This document shows, in pieces, positions 54,579-63,748 of a stretch of DNA of 64,000 nt. The DNA is from Paraburkholderia oxyphila NBRC 105797 (lineage in GTDB: Bacteria > Pseudomonadota > Gammaproteobacteria > Burkholderiales > Burkholderiaceae), in the NCBI RefSeq assembly GCF_000685075.1, contig NZ_BAYD01000015.1, forward strand, positions 62,001-126,000. Reading direction: 5' to 3'. A model generated the notes under the pieces. That model had not been told where the DNA came from and made no database searches. It was given only the letters and a program-made list of their open reading frames with translations. Position 1 is the first letter of the stretch. Every line of letters starts with the position of its first letter. The translations under genes and the position numbers were made by a program.

Positions 54579-55427
54579 ATGACTAACCGACAAACGAAGC
54601 CGCCACGCAGGCTGGCCCTGCCGATCGCGACGGTCTGCGTGGCTGCGGGGATGGCGTTCGCGGCATCCGGCGCCAACGCGCAAACCGAGGCTTACACGAG
54701 CGAGCCGGTCGATCTGTTTGCCGGGCCGTCCGACGCCTATCCGGTCGTGAGCGAGCTCGGTCCCAACGTGCCGGTCGAGGTGATGGGCTGCGTGAGCGAC
54801 TACTCCTGGTGTGACGTCGCGCTCCCCGGCCTGCGTGGCTGGATCTATGCGGGCTATCTCGTGTACCCGTATCAAGGCGACTACGTGCCGCTGACCGGCT
54901 ATGGCGCGGCCATCGGCCTGCCGATCGTCACGTTTGCCGTCGGCGCGTACTGGGGTAGCTTCTATCGCGATCGGCCCTGGTACGGCGACCGCGATCGTTG
55001 GGAGCACGTCCCGCCGCCGGGCCGCGGCCGTCCGCCGGAGCCGCCACGCTATCAGGGCGGCCCGCCGGGAGCGCCGGGACGGCCACCGCCGCCACAGATG
55101 GGCGGCCCACGTCCGCCGATCAACGGCGCTCCGCCGCCTGGCCGCCCGCCCGTGAACGGCGGCCCGCCCGCCCAGATGCAGCATCCCCCGGCCGAGATGC
55201 CGCGCCCACCCGCGGAAGTGCAGCGTCCGCCCATGCCGCAACCCAATATGGGCCGGCCGCCCGCACCGCAAGGCGCGCCCGCGTACAATCGGCCGCCCGG
55301 CCCGCCGCCTGGCGGAGGGCGCCCGCCACAGGCGCCTGCCGAGCACGGCCGCCCCGAGGCGTCGCCACAAGGCGGCCATTCGTCCGGCCAGGGCGGAGGC
55401 CACGGCGACCAGCGGCAGCAGAACTGA
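54579..55427 (+). CDS. SH3-domain protein with long proline-rich tail
   Basis: A 282-aa exported protein. A signal peptide ends after ANA (residue about 36), followed by one bacterial SH3 domain at 36-92 (VDLFAGPSDAYPVVSELGPNVPVEVMGCVSDYSWCDV) and then a short hydrophobic stretch. From residue 148 to the end it is a Pro/Gly/Gln-rich low-complexity tail with repeated GRPP and PPG. Such proteins act in the cell envelope and may bind peptidoglycan. ATG 54579 has AGGGGAGC. A hairpin follows the gene. Confidence 0.85.
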   Translation: MTNRQTKPPRRLALPIATVCVAAGMAFAASGANAQTEAYTSEPVDLFAGPSDAYPVVSELGPNVPVEVMGCVSDYSWCDVALPGLRGWIYAGYLVYPYQGDYVPLTGYGAAIGLPIVTFAVGAYWGSFYRDRPWYGDRDRWEHVPPPGRGRPPEPPRYQGGPPGAPGRPPPPQMGGPRPPINGAPPPGRPPVNGGPPAQMQHPPAEMPRPPAEVQRPPMPQPNMGRPPAPQGAPAYNRPPGPPPGGGRPPQAPAEHGRPEASPQGGHSSGQGGGHGDQRQQN

Positions 55428-56277
55428 GGCGCGACGCCTCCGTGTAACGCCGGGGACGCCCGCAACGGGCGTCCTCCCGCTTCTGCCTTTTCAGGGGAAG
55501 CGGCGTGCGGCTACGCCTTGTTCATGCGAGCAAGGCCAGTTTTCCTCCCTGGCGGCTAGTTAATTAGGATTGCGTTTCATATATCCGAGTCCATCCCGGC
55601 TGGCGTGGCGCACGTATTCCGGGTGGCCGCTAGCCGCCCGCGGCTGAAGTGCTCACGCCCGGCGCAAGTCCTCGATCGGCTAAATCCGGCGAGGGCCTGC
55701 CGCATCCGACGAATTTAACAATCCCTGACAGTACCTTTGCGAGCTTGCAGCGACAATAGGTTGTCGCGGCCTGTCGATGGTTGGACCGCATCGAACGTGG
55801 CGTGCGGCACATGCACGCCGGGCAACGAAATTGGGCTACGGGGGCCGGTGCAGTCGGGGCATGGCGACGCACCGTTAGTGGGGAAGTCAGAGCGGACTCG
55901 AGTCCGCCGGATAACGCTGACAAACAGCGCCTGGAAGTACGGGGAGTGGCGATGGCAGCGGGAAACGCCATGGTGTGAGATCGGCAGCGGTCTGCGGGCG
56001 GGTGTCGGGCGGTGATGCCCGCCTGCGCGTGACGCGCCGGCTCGGCGGCGCCTGCGCCGGCGGCCCGAGTCCGGGGGGGAGGGACGCCGGAGACCACGCG
56101 ATGCGTAGCCCGCGGCTATCGCCACTCGTTTTTCATACCAGAGCCTGTCGTTGGTGCGACGAGGCTTGGGCTACGCCTTCATGCATGCGCTTTTCGCGCG
56201 CAAGCAGGGCTGCGCCGCCGGGCGCGCACGCTGCAAGTCCGGCGGATCTGGAGCTTGTCTGCTACACGAGGGAGTTC
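55428..56277. other. 850-base region without a supported gene
   Basis: It contains the SH3-gene hairpin and GC-rich stretches with local self-complementarity near 55985-56070. Open frames on both strands here are low in codon bias and lack ribosome sites. I cannot assign promoters or RNAs. A structured RNA is possible but not shown. Confidence 0.4.
55454..55474 (+). terminator. Hairpin after the SH3 gene
   Basis: A perfect 9-base stem GGACGCCCG (55454-55462) and its complement (55466-55474) around a 3-base loop, 26 bases after the stop. The T stretch (CTTTT) is about 15 bases away, so termination is likely but not certain. Confidence 0.55.
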
Positions 56278-56781
56278 ATGTTTTTTCGTTTCGGCAGCAT
56301 GCGGTTTCCGCCTGGCTCACGGGTGAACGGCTCGGGCCGCAGCCGCGATCTCGAGCGCATCGAACTCGATCTCGCCCGCGATCGGCACGCGCGCGCGGCC
56401 ATGGAAGCCTATGCGGATTCGTGCGAAGCCGAACTGCCGTGGCTGAGCGAGGCGTTGCGCCAGTCACGCTTCGGCCGCTCGGATAGGCTGACGCAGTGCT
56501 CGTCGACAGTCATGCGTACCTTCGTGTTCGCCCAGGCGCGCGCCGCGGTTCAGCCCGATTACGCGCACGCCGCGTGGGAGCATGTACGCGCTCAACTGGC
56601 CGCCTTGCTGGCCGGCGAGCCTGTGGTCGAGCCAGCGGCGCATGACGCGCGGCGCGAGGCCGACCCGGCGGCGGCCGGCGACGCAATGCAAGCGGACGGC
56701 ACGGTAGCGGACTTGGGTGCGGTGATCACGACTGACATGAATGGCGCAGCGGCCGACTTGCAGCCCCGCCGCGGCGGATGA
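56278..56781 (+). CDS. Hypothetical protein, 167 aa
   Basis: A small soluble protein I do not recognise. ATG 56278 has GAGGGAG at the correct spacing and begins a coherent sequence (MFFRFGSMRFPPGSRVNG). The middle contains an amphipathic Arg/Glu/Ala-rich helix (LERIELDLARDRHARAAMEAYADSCEAELPWLSEALRQS). The last third is Ala/Asp-rich. An extension upstream in the same frame is Arg/Cys-rich and looks non-coding. It lies ahead of the signalling operon with 258 bases between. Confidence 0.6.
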   Translation: MFFRFGSMRFPPGSRVNGSGRSRDLERIELDLARDRHARAAMEAYADSCEAELPWLSEALRQSRFGRSDRLTQCSSTVMRTFVFAQARAAVQPDYAHAAWEHVRAQLAALLAGEPVVEPAAHDARREADPAAAGDAMQADGTVADLGAVITTDMNGAAADLQPRRGG

Positions 56782-57039
56782 GGTCCGGCCGCGCGGGGGC
56801 GGTTTCGGTCGGGCTACGGTCGGTCGGGGGCGTTTTCGACTACCATGTGCGAAAACTGGTTCCCGATCTCTTCAGGCGCATTGTTGCGTAGCGTGCTCCC
56901 ATTCATTTCAAGACGCGGCGAGAGTGGCGCCCTGGTTGTGCGGCAGGGGCCGCGTGGCATGGGATTGGGGATGGAGGCCGGGCGTTGCAGAGCCGGCCCA
57001 TCCCGGGAAGATGAATAACGACACTGGGTGCAGGACACT

Positions 57040-57738
57040 ATGAGAATTGCCGTACTCGATGACGATCCGGCGCAGACCGATTTCGTCTGCCAGACGCTGA
57101 TGGCGGCTGGCCACGTCTGTCACGCGTTCGCCAAGGGAGGCGAGCTCGTCAAGCAGCTCCGGCGGCAGACGTTCGACTTGCTCGTGCTCGACTGGAACGT
57201 GCCTGACATGGCCGGCGACGAGGTCCTGCACTGGGTCCGCCAAAGCCTGTCCACGCGCTTGCCCGTCCTCTTCATGACGAGCCGCAGCCGCGAAGTCGAC
57301 ATCGCGCTGATGCTCAACAGCGGCGCCGACGACTACGTGGTCAAGCCGGTCTCCGCGCCGGTCCTGCTCGCGCGCGTGGGTTCGCTGCTGCGCCGTGCCT
57401 ATCAGCTGCACGCGCCGTCGCAAAAGGAAGTCTTCGGCGAGTACGAGTTCGATCTGAAATCGCGTCAGGCATCGGTCAGCGGCAAGCAGGTGGCGCTCAC
57501 GCAAAAGGAGTTCGAGCTTGCGCTGCTGCTGTTCCAGCATCTGAGCCGGCCGCTCTCGCGCGCGCACATCCTCGACGTGATCTGGAAGCAGTCCGACGAC
57601 ATTCCGTCGCGTACCATGGACACGCACGTCTCCATGCTGCGCTCGAAGCTCGGCCTGCGCCCGGAGAACGGCTATCGTCTCACGCCGATCTACGGCTACG
57701 GCTATCGCCTCGAACGGATCGAGGGGGACGCGGCGTGA
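57040..57738 (+). CDS. OmpR-family response regulator
   Basis: A 232-aa regulator. The receiver has the acid pocket Asp8/Asp9, phospho-acceptor Asp51 (LLVLDWNVPD), Thr80 and Lys102 (VVKPVS). The DNA-binding winged helix fills about residues 130-228 (VALTQKEFELALLLFQHLSRPLSRAHILDVIW). ATG 57040 matches the normal start MRIAVLDDDP; a GTG twelve bases upstream in the same frame is less good. It is the first gene of a three-gene operon with a LysM-FecR protein and the CHASE2 histidine kinase; its stop overlaps the next start (GTGA). Confidence 0.95.
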   Translation: MRIAVLDDDPAQTDFVCQTLMAAGHVCHAFAKGGELVKQLRRQTFDLLVLDWNVPDMAGDEVLHWVRQSLSTRLPVLFMTSRSREVDIALMLNSGADDYVVKPVSAPVLLARVGSLLRRAYQLHAPSQKEVFGEYEFDLKSRQASVSGKQVALTQKEFELALLLFQHLSRPLSRAHILDVIWKQSDDIPSRTMDTHVSMLRSKLGLRPENGYRLTPIYGYGYRLERIEGDAA

Positions 57739-59276
57739 GTGGTGCTTATTCGGCGCGGCCGGCTCAGGCGCGGCCGGCTCAGGCGCGGCCGGCCGCACCT
57801 GGGCGCGTGACGCTTGCCGTTGCGCTGTCCTGGCCCGGCCCCGCTTGTCACGCTGGCCCGGCAACCCTCCCGCGCATGCCGCGCGCGCGTGCACCGCTTG
57901 CCAGTGCAGTTGCCTGTGCGCTGGCATTGGGCCTGCTGCCCGCCGCGGGCCGCGCCGAAGCCCGCAAGCCGCATCTCCCGGCGGCCGAAATGGCGATTTA
58001 CGTCACGCGTCCGGGCGACTCGCTCTACGACATCGCCACGCGCTATCTGCGCAATCCCGCCGACTGGACCCGGCTCGCGCGCATCAACCGCGTGAGCGCG
58101 CCGCGCCGCCTGCAGCCGGGCACCTCGCTGCGCGTGCCGGTCGCGTTGCTGCGCCAGGATCACCTGAGCGCACGCGTGATCGCCACGTCGGGACCCGCGG
58201 GCCATGCGTTCGGCAATGGGCCGTTGCTGCCGCTCGTCGTCGGCGGAACGCTCGTCGAAGGCGATCGCGTGCAGACCGGCCAGAACGGCTTCGCCACACT
58301 CGAGCTGGCCGACGGCTCGCATCTCGTCATCCCGCCGGGCGCCTCGCTCGATCTCGCCACGCTGCGCCAGACCGCGCTCACCGGCGCGACCGACCGCGTG
58401 GTCAACCTGCATAGCGGCCAGGTGAACACCGAGGTCACGCACGCCACCCGCAAGGACGACCGCTTTCAGATCCGCTCGCCTTCGGTGGTGGCCGGCGTGC
58501 GCGGCACGAGCTTTCGCGTGAATTACGACGGCGACAAGGGCTCGACGGCCGTCGAAGTGCTCGAAGGCGCGGTGGGCGTGGACGCGGCACCGCACGGCCC
58601 CGCCGCGTCGGTCGCCCCCGCGCCGGGCACGCCGCTGGCCGCATCCACGCAGCTGGTCGCGGCGCGCCACGGCAGCCTCACGCTGGCAGGCGGCGCGGTG
58701 GGCGGGCCGGTCGCGCTGCTCGACGCGCCCGATCTGCGCAATCCTGCGAAGGTCCAGGACGACGAGACCGTCGCATTCGATCTTGCACCGATGACGGGGG
58801 CGCACAGCTATCGCGTGCAGGTCGGCCGCGACGCGGGCCTGCTCGATCTGATCGGCGATGCGCGCTCGGACGGGCCGCATATCGAGGTGGGCGCGCTCGA
58901 GGACGGCACGTATTTCGCGCGCTTTTCCGCCATCGACGAGAACGGCCTCGAAGGCATGCCGTCGACCTATGCGTTCCAGCGCCGGCGTGTTTCGCTGGGC
59001 GCCTCGGCCGGGCGCGTCGAGGGCACGCGCGACTATGCATTCCGCTGGTTCGTCGATCAGCGCCGCGCCGGCAGCACGCGTTTTCGCTTCGTGCTGGCCA
59101 CCTCGTCGGACCTGCGCGCGCCGCTCGTGGACCGCACCGACATCACGGACGGCGAGGCCGTCGTCAGCGATCTGCCCAAGGGCGTCTACTACTGGACGGT
59201 GATTGCCGAGCAGTTCGAAGGGGGCCGCTACTTCCAGAAGGCGAGCCCCGTACAGTCGTTCCGTCTCGACTGGTGA
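57735..59276 (+). CDS. LysM-FecR domain envelope protein
   Basis: A 513-aa protein with a LysM module near residues 90-136 (YVTRPGDSLYDIATRYLRNPADWTRLARINRV), then a FecR domain (VGGTLVEGDRVQTGQNGFATLELADGSHLVIPPG, and later VVAGVRGTSFRV), and further C-terminal repeats in which FARFSAIDENGLEGMPS suggests fibronectin-like strands. A GTG start at 57735 overlaps the regulator's stop. However, the hydrophobic signal begins only at Met48 (ATG 57876: MPRARAPLASAVACALALGLL), so that internal start may be used. LysM binds peptidoglycan, so the protein may relay an envelope signal to the CHASE2 kinase encoded next (inference). Confidence 0.85.
   Translation: MSGAYSARPAQARPAQARPAAPGRVTLAVALSWPGPACHAGPATLPRMPRARAPLASAVACALALGLLPAAGRAEARKPHLPAAEMAIYVTRPGDSLYDIATRYLRNPADWTRLARINRVSAPRRLQPGTSLRVPVALLRQDHLSARVIATSGPAGHAFGNGPLLPLVVGGTLVEGDRVQTGQNGFATLELADGSHLVIPPGASLDLATLRQTALTGATDRVVNLHSGQVNTEVTHATRKDDRFQIRSPSVVAGVRGTSFRVNYDGDKGSTAVEVLEGAVGVDAAPHGPAASVAPAPGTPLAASTQLVAARHGSLTLAGGAVGGPVALLDAPDLRNPAKVQDDETVAFDLAPMTGAHSYRVQVGRDAGLLDLIGDARSDGPHIEVGALEDGTYFARFSAIDENGLEGMPSTYAFQRRRVSLGASAGRVEGTRDYAFRWFVDQRRAGSTRFRFVLATSSDLRAPLVDRTDITDGEAVVSDLPKGVYYWTVIAEQFEGGRYFQKASPVQSFRLDW
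57752..57793 (+). repeat. 15-base tandem repeat at the FecR gene's 5' end
   Basis: GGCGCGGCCGGCTCA occurs twice in full (57752-57766 and 57767-57781), then as a 12-base partial third copy to 57793. It encodes AQARP-type repeats if the GTG start is used. It is likely to vary in number between strains, and the frame stays open for any copy number. Confidence 0.8.
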
Positions 59277-61726
59277 GGCTTCGGCGCATGAGCGTGAGCG
59301 CGCGCCCCCGCTCCCGCCTCGGCCGCCCGGTCGGGCGGCGCTTTCTGTTCGAGTGGCTGGGCGTCGCGTGCGCGGGCATCGCCGTCGTCCTGTTGAGCGT
59401 GGTGTGGCAGTGGACGCTCAGCGCCGATCATCTGGTCTACGACCGCTTCCTCGCCGCGCGCGAGCGGCCGGTCTCGCCCGACATCGTGATCGTCGAGATC
59501 GACAATGCGAGCGTTGCCGCGCTGGGCCGCTGGCCGTGGCCGCGCAGCCTGCACGCGCAGCTCGTCGATCGGCTCGCGAAGGCGGGCGTGGCGGCGGTGG
59601 TCTACGACGTGCTCTTCACCGAGCCCTCGCCCGACGACACGCGTTTTGGCGAGGCCCTGCGCGAGCGTTCCTCGTATTTGCCGGTGCTGCTTTCGCCCGC
59701 CAACGAGGCCGACTACGGCCGCCGCGAGGTCGTGGAGCCCGTCGCGCCGCTGGCCCAGGCCGCCGCGGGTCTCGGCCACATCAACCTCGAAGTCGACGGT
59801 GACGGCATCGTGCGCAGCGTCGCGATGTTCGAAGGCGATGCGCGGCAGCGCTGGCCGCAGTTGATGGTGCCGCTCTGGCGCGCGGTGCGCGAAGGCAAGA
59901 TCGCGCTGCCCGATCTCGCCGGCGCGAGCAGCGCCGCGGCCGCTGCCGCCGACGCGAAGCTCATGCACGCGGGCGGCCCCGATAGCGAAGCGCGTTTCCT
60001 GCTGCCGTTCGGCTCCAATACGCAGACTTATCGCAAGGTGTCGTTCGCACAAGTGCTCGAAGGGCATCTGCCGCCCGATCTGCTGCGGGGTCGCGTGGCG
60101 CTGGTGGGCGTGACGGCCTCGGGCCTGTTCGACCGTTTCGCCACGCCGCTCTCGGGCACGCTCGGGCCGATGCCCGGCGTCTACATTCACGCGCTCGTGC
60201 TCGATACGCTGCTGGCGGGCACGGCCATCGAGCCGGCCTCGCAGCTCACGGTGGTGCTCGCCTCGCTGGTGCCGCTCGCGCTGCTGCTGGCCGGCTTTCT
60301 CGTGCTCTCGCCGCTGCGCACGCTGCTCCTGCTGCCGCTGCTCGCGTTCCTTTCGCTGGCCGGTAGCGCCGCGCTGCTCTATTACGCGCGGATCTGGCTC
60401 GCGCCGGTGCCCGCGATCGTCGCGCTCGGGCTCGTCTATCCGCTCTGGAGCTGGCGGCGCCTCGAAATGACGATGGCGTATCTGCGCAAGGAGCTGCGCC
60501 AGCTCGCCGACGAGCCTTACCTGCTGCCCGAGGCGCCCACGCCGCCGCGCGAGTTCGGCGGCGACGTGCTGGCCCAGCAGATGGCGCTGATGGCGCAGGC
60601 CGCGCAGCGCCTGCAGGACATGCGGCGCTTCGTGTGGGACAGCCTCGACTCCGTGCCGGAGCCGCTTGTCGTGGCCGACCTGCGCGGCGTGGTGCTGATC
60701 GCCAACCATGCGGCGCGCGCCTATTTCGCACACCTGAACGTGAGCGCCGCCGAGGGCCGCGCGATGCAGGAGGTGTTCGGCGATCTCGCGCTCGTCAAGC
60801 CGATCGACCCGAATCCCGAGACGCTGGCGTTCGCTTCCGCGCATTGGCCCGCGCCGCTCGATCCCGGGCGCGGCGAGTACGCGCAGCTCATGGAGCGCGG
60901 CGTGGAAGTGCGCGCACGCGACGGCAGCGATTATCTGCTGCGCTACGCGAGCTGCACGAACGCGCAGGGGCAGGCGGTGGGCTGGATCGCGGGCCTCGTC
61001 GACGTGACCGCGCTGCACGATGCCGAGCGCCAGCGCGAGCACGCGCTGCGCCTGCTGTCGCACGACATGCGCTCGCCGCAGGCTTCGATCGTGGCGCTCG
61101 TCGAGACCGAGCGCGAGCGCGGCACCCTCGAAGCCGCTCCGGTGCGCGAGGTGATGGACCGCATCGAACGCTACGCGCGCCGCTCGCTCACGCTCGCCGA
61201 CGACTTCGTGCAGCTCGCACGCGCGGAATCGCAGGTGTACGCGCTGGAGCCGACCAGCCTCACGGAGCTTGCCATCGACGCCAGCGACGAAGTCTGGCCG
61301 CAGGCGAGCGCCAAGCACATCCAGATCGAGACCGCCTTCGAGGGCGAGCAGATGGGGTGGATCAACGCCGACCGCTCGCTCATGACGCGCGCGCTGGTCA
61401 ATATTCTGAACAACGCAGTGAAATACAGCCCACCAGAAACAAGAATTGTCTGTAGTATCGCAGTCGCGGATGGCCTGACGCCGCGCGTGATCTGCTCGAT
61501 TCGCGACGAGGGCTATGGCATTCCGCTCGAAGATCAAGCCAGGCTGTTCCAGCCGTTCCGCCGCTTTCATGCGGGCCAGCGGCCCGAGGTGAGCGGCGCG
61601 GGGCTCGGCATGGCGTTCGTGAAGACGGTCGTGACGCGTCACGGCGGCGAGATCCATGTGGAGAGCGCGCCGGACCAGGGCACGACGGTGACGATGTCGC
61701 TGCCGGCGCTCGATGCCGCGGCCTGA
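59273..61726 (+). CDS. CHASE2-domain sensor histidine kinase
   Basis: An 817-aa membrane kinase. An N-terminal helix is followed by a periplasmic CHASE2 domain of about residues 45-325 (VSPDIVIVEIDNASVAALGRWPWPRSLH). Three helices follow near 325-390, then a PAS-like sensor at about 460-580. The HisKA domain has phospho-acceptor His597 (SHDMRSPQ), and the ATPase has the N-box NILNNAVKYSPP and the G-boxes DEGYGIP and GAGLGMAF. The GTG at 59273 overlaps the FecR stop; ATG 59288 is a further option. It forms the sensor partner of the OmpR-type regulator two genes upstream. Confidence 0.95.
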   Translation: MRLRRMSVSARPRSRLGRPVGRRFLFEWLGVACAGIAVVLLSVVWQWTLSADHLVYDRFLAARERPVSPDIVIVEIDNASVAALGRWPWPRSLHAQLVDRLAKAGVAAVVYDVLFTEPSPDDTRFGEALRERSSYLPVLLSPANEADYGRREVVEPVAPLAQAAAGLGHINLEVDGDGIVRSVAMFEGDARQRWPQLMVPLWRAVREGKIALPDLAGASSAAAAAADAKLMHAGGPDSEARFLLPFGSNTQTYRKVSFAQVLEGHLPPDLLRGRVALVGVTASGLFDRFATPLSGTLGPMPGVYIHALVLDTLLAGTAIEPASQLTVVLASLVPLALLLAGFLVLSPLRTLLLLPLLAFLSLAGSAALLYYARIWLAPVPAIVALGLVYPLWSWRRLEMTMAYLRKELRQLADEPYLLPEAPTPPREFGGDVLAQQMALMAQAAQRLQDMRRFVWDSLDSVPEPLVVADLRGVVLIANHAARAYFAHLNVSAAEGRAMQEVFGDLALVKPIDPNPETLAFASAHWPAPLDPGRGEYAQLMERGVEVRARDGSDYLLRYASCTNAQGQAVGWIAGLVDVTALHDAERQREHALRLLSHDMRSPQASIVALVETERERGTLEAAPVREVMDRIERYARRSLTLADDFVQLARAESQVYALEPTSLTELAIDASDEVWPQASAKHIQIETAFEGEQMGWINADRSLMTRALVNILNNAVKYSPPETRIVCSIAVADGLTPRVICSIRDEGYGIPLEDQARLFQPFRRFHAGQRPEVSGAGLGMAFVKTVVTRHGGEIHVESAPDQGTTVTMSLPALDAAA

Positions 61727-61872
61727 GGGCGCCGTTGGCGTGCGCGCCGCCACTTCGCGGCGCGTCGATGCGCCCCGGCCGGCGCTGGACTCCGCTTGAT
61801 CCTGTTTGATCCCTGTCCGATCCTGTCAAATGGCGCCAGTCGTGGCTGGCAATGATTCCGATGGAGTTCCCC

Positions 61873-62499
61873 GTGAAAGTCCTGATGACGATCTGCACCT
61901 TGTCGATGCTGGGTGCGCTCGCCGGCTGTGCAGGCGCGAGCGCCGACGTGCGGGCCAGCGGCGACCTGAGCGCGACCGACGCGGCGGCCGCGACGTATCA
62001 GCTCGCGCGCACGCCCGCGCAGGCCGACTCTGCAGAGCCGCTGCCTTACGAGCGGCTGCTGGGCGCCGGCCTCGCTCAGCGCGGCTTCCAGGAAGACACG
62101 TCCGGGAAGGCGCGCTACCTCGTTTCCGCATCGTGGGCTTCACGGCCCGCCGACGTCACCGTTGCCACGGGTAACGCGGCCAATTGCGCGGGCGGCTGCG
62201 TGCCGTCCGAAGGGCCGGCGTTTCCGTGGTTCGGCCAGCGCTATGTGCATACGCTCACGTTGCGCTTCTTCGCGCTGCCGGACGGCCACGAAGCCTACAA
62301 GGTGAGCGCGGAAAAACGCGACCGCAACGCCGACGCGCAGCAGGCCCTCCCGTATCTGGTCGCCGGCGCGCTCGCACGGCTGCCGTATGCGGGCGCGCCG
62401 CAATGGCGCGTGAAGCTGAAGGAGGCGGCGCCCGCTGCCGGCACGTCCGCCACGCCCGCGATGCCCGACGTGATCTCCGTGACGCCGCTCGCGCAATGA
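61873..62499 (+). CDS. DUF4136-type outer-membrane lipoprotein
   Basis: A 208-aa lipoprotein. The lipobox LAGC (cleavage before Cys) follows a short hydrophobic signal. The DUF4136 pattern is seen in ATYQLARTPAQADSAE...LPYERLLGAGLAQRGFQED. The GTG start at 61873 (GGAG 6-8 bases upstream) gives a good signal; an ATG seven codons earlier is weaker. Two Cys in NCAGGC are unusual and may form a disulfide. Function unknown; it is not clearly joined to the kinase operon. Confidence 0.82.
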   Translation: MKVLMTICTLSMLGALAGCAGASADVRASGDLSATDAAAATYQLARTPAQADSAEPLPYERLLGAGLAQRGFQEDTSGKARYLVSASWASRPADVTVATGNAANCAGGCVPSEGPAFPWFGQRYVHTLTLRFFALPDGHEAYKVSAEKRDRNADAQQALPYLVAGALARLPYAGAPQWRVKLKEAAPAAGTSATPAMPDVISVTPLAQ

Positions 62500-62639
62500 C
62501 GCGTTGGCCGGCTCGGCCACGCGCGGACGGGGGCAATTTTCCCCAGGCCGGGGCCGGGGTTGTGGACTAAGCTGATTTCCACGTGCTGCGGCAATGGTTG
62601 CCCGCAGGCGACGCCCTTTGCATGGGACGGGAGACAGAC

Positions 62640-63014
62640 ATGTACGACCACGTGGGTCTGCGCGTGCAGGATCTTGCACGCAGCTTGCGGTTTTACGAGG
62701 CGGCGCTGGCGCCGCTCGGTTATGGCGTCTGCGTGCGCTATGGCGACGACGTCGGCATCGGCAAACCTGGCACACCGAAATTCTGGCTCCACACCGTGGC
62801 GGCCAGCAACACCGACAAGCCGCGCGGCGCGCACGTGGCGTTCGCTGCCGCGAGTCGCGCCGAGGTCGACCGCTTCTACGCTGCGGGGATCGAGGCAGGC
62901 GGCGTGGATAACGGCGCACCGGGCCTGCGGCTCGACTACAGTCCCGACTACTACGGCGCCTTTCTCATCGACCCGGACGGCAACAATATCGAGGCGGTCA
63001 CTTTCGGCGCCTGA
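62640..63014 (+). CDS. VOC-family (glyoxalase-like) protein
   Basis: A 124-aa protein of the vicinal oxygen chelate fold. Paired beta-alpha-beta-beta-beta units start at MYDHVGLRVQDLARSLRFYEAALAPLGY and RGAHVAFAAASRAEVDRFYAAGIEAGG. The DPDGNNIEAVTF end provides a typical metal-ligand Glu. ATG 62640 has GGGAGAC. It could be a small detoxification or resistance enzyme; no specific substrate is suggested. It converges on bluB across a hairpin. Confidence 0.93.
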   Translation: MYDHVGLRVQDLARSLRFYEAALAPLGYGVCVRYGDDVGIGKPGTPKFWLHTVAASNTDKPRGAHVAFAAASRAEVDRFYAAGIEAGGVDNGAPGLRLDYSPDYYGAFLIDPDGNNIEAVTFGA

Positions 63015-63026
63015 CCTCGATGTGTT

Positions 63027-63055
63027 CCCGGCATGGCCTGGTCAGGCATGCCGGG
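63027..63055. terminator. Bidirectional hairpin between convergent genes
   Basis: CCCGGCATG (63027-63035) pairs with CATGCCGGG (63047-63055), with additional inner pairing. It lies between the VOC stop and the bluB stop. No T-tract is adjacent, so its strength as a terminator is uncertain. Confidence 0.5.
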
Positions 63056-63748
63056 CTAGTGGTCAGCCGTGCCCGCGTTCTCGCCTTGCGGCGCGTCTTC
63101 GGCCTGCACGTCCGGCCAACGATTGTCGTACACGCATTCGCCGAGTGCCCGGCGCTCTGCCCAATGCTCGATCTCGAGCATCGGTTTCGGATAGAACTCG
63201 GCGACATGGCCCACGCAGAGGATCGCCACGGGCTTCGCGCCGGCCGGCATCCGCAGCAGCGTGCGCACCTCATCCACGTCGAAGATCGACACCCAGCCCA
63301 TGCCGAGCCCTTCGGCGCGCGCCGCGAGCCACATGTTCTGGATCGCGCAGGCCACCGAGGCGAGGTCCATCTCCGGCAAGGTGCGGCGGCCGAAGATGTG
63401 CGTCTCGCGGCGGTCCATCAGCGCGACGACGAGCAACTCGCCGCATTCGCGCATGCCTTCCACCTTGAGCTTCATGAACTCGTCGCGGCGCTTGCCGAGC
63501 GCGTCGGCGGTGGCGAGGCGCTCGCGCTCGACGGCCTCGTGCAACTGCTCGCGCAATGCGGCGTCGGTGATGCGCACGATGCGCCACGGCTGCATATAGC
63601 CCACGCTCGGCGCGTGATGGGCGGCGTCGAGCAGGCGCGCCATCACCGCGGCATCGACAGGGCCAGGCGTGAAGTGCCGCATGTCGCGCCGTTCGTAGAT
63701 CGCGCGGTAGACCGCCGCGCGCTCGGCTTCGTCAAAAGGCTGTGCCAT
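63056..63748 (-). CDS. bluB: 5,6-dimethylbenzimidazole synthase BluB
   Basis: A 230-aa nitroreductase-fold enzyme that cleaves reduced FMN to make the lower base of vitamin B12. Family marks are YERRDMRHFTPGPVD, HHAPSVGYMQPWRIVRI and IQNMWLAARAEGLGMGWVSIFD. ATG 63748 is chosen because it starts just before the conserved core and overlaps cobB; the open frame upstream is Arg/Pro-rich and is really the end of cobB in another frame. The overlap of 17 bases with cobB supports a common cobalamin operon on the minus strand. Confidence 0.93.
   Translation of the reverse strand: MAQPFDEAERAAVYRAIYERRDMRHFTPGPVDAAVMARLLDAAHHAPSVGYMQPWRIVRITDAALREQLHEAVERERLATADALGKRRDEFMKLKVEGMRECGELLVVALMDRRETHIFGRRTLPEMDLASVACAIQNMWLAARAEGLGMGWVSIFDVDEVRTLLRMPAGAKPVAILCVGHVAEFYPKPMLEIEHWAERRALGECVYDNRWPDVQAEDAPQGENAGTADH

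Noticed and set aside
59228..61753. 841-residue minus-strand open frame opposite the CHASE2 kinase
   Set aside because: A shadow frame; the kinase on the plus strand has complete, ordered domain motifs.
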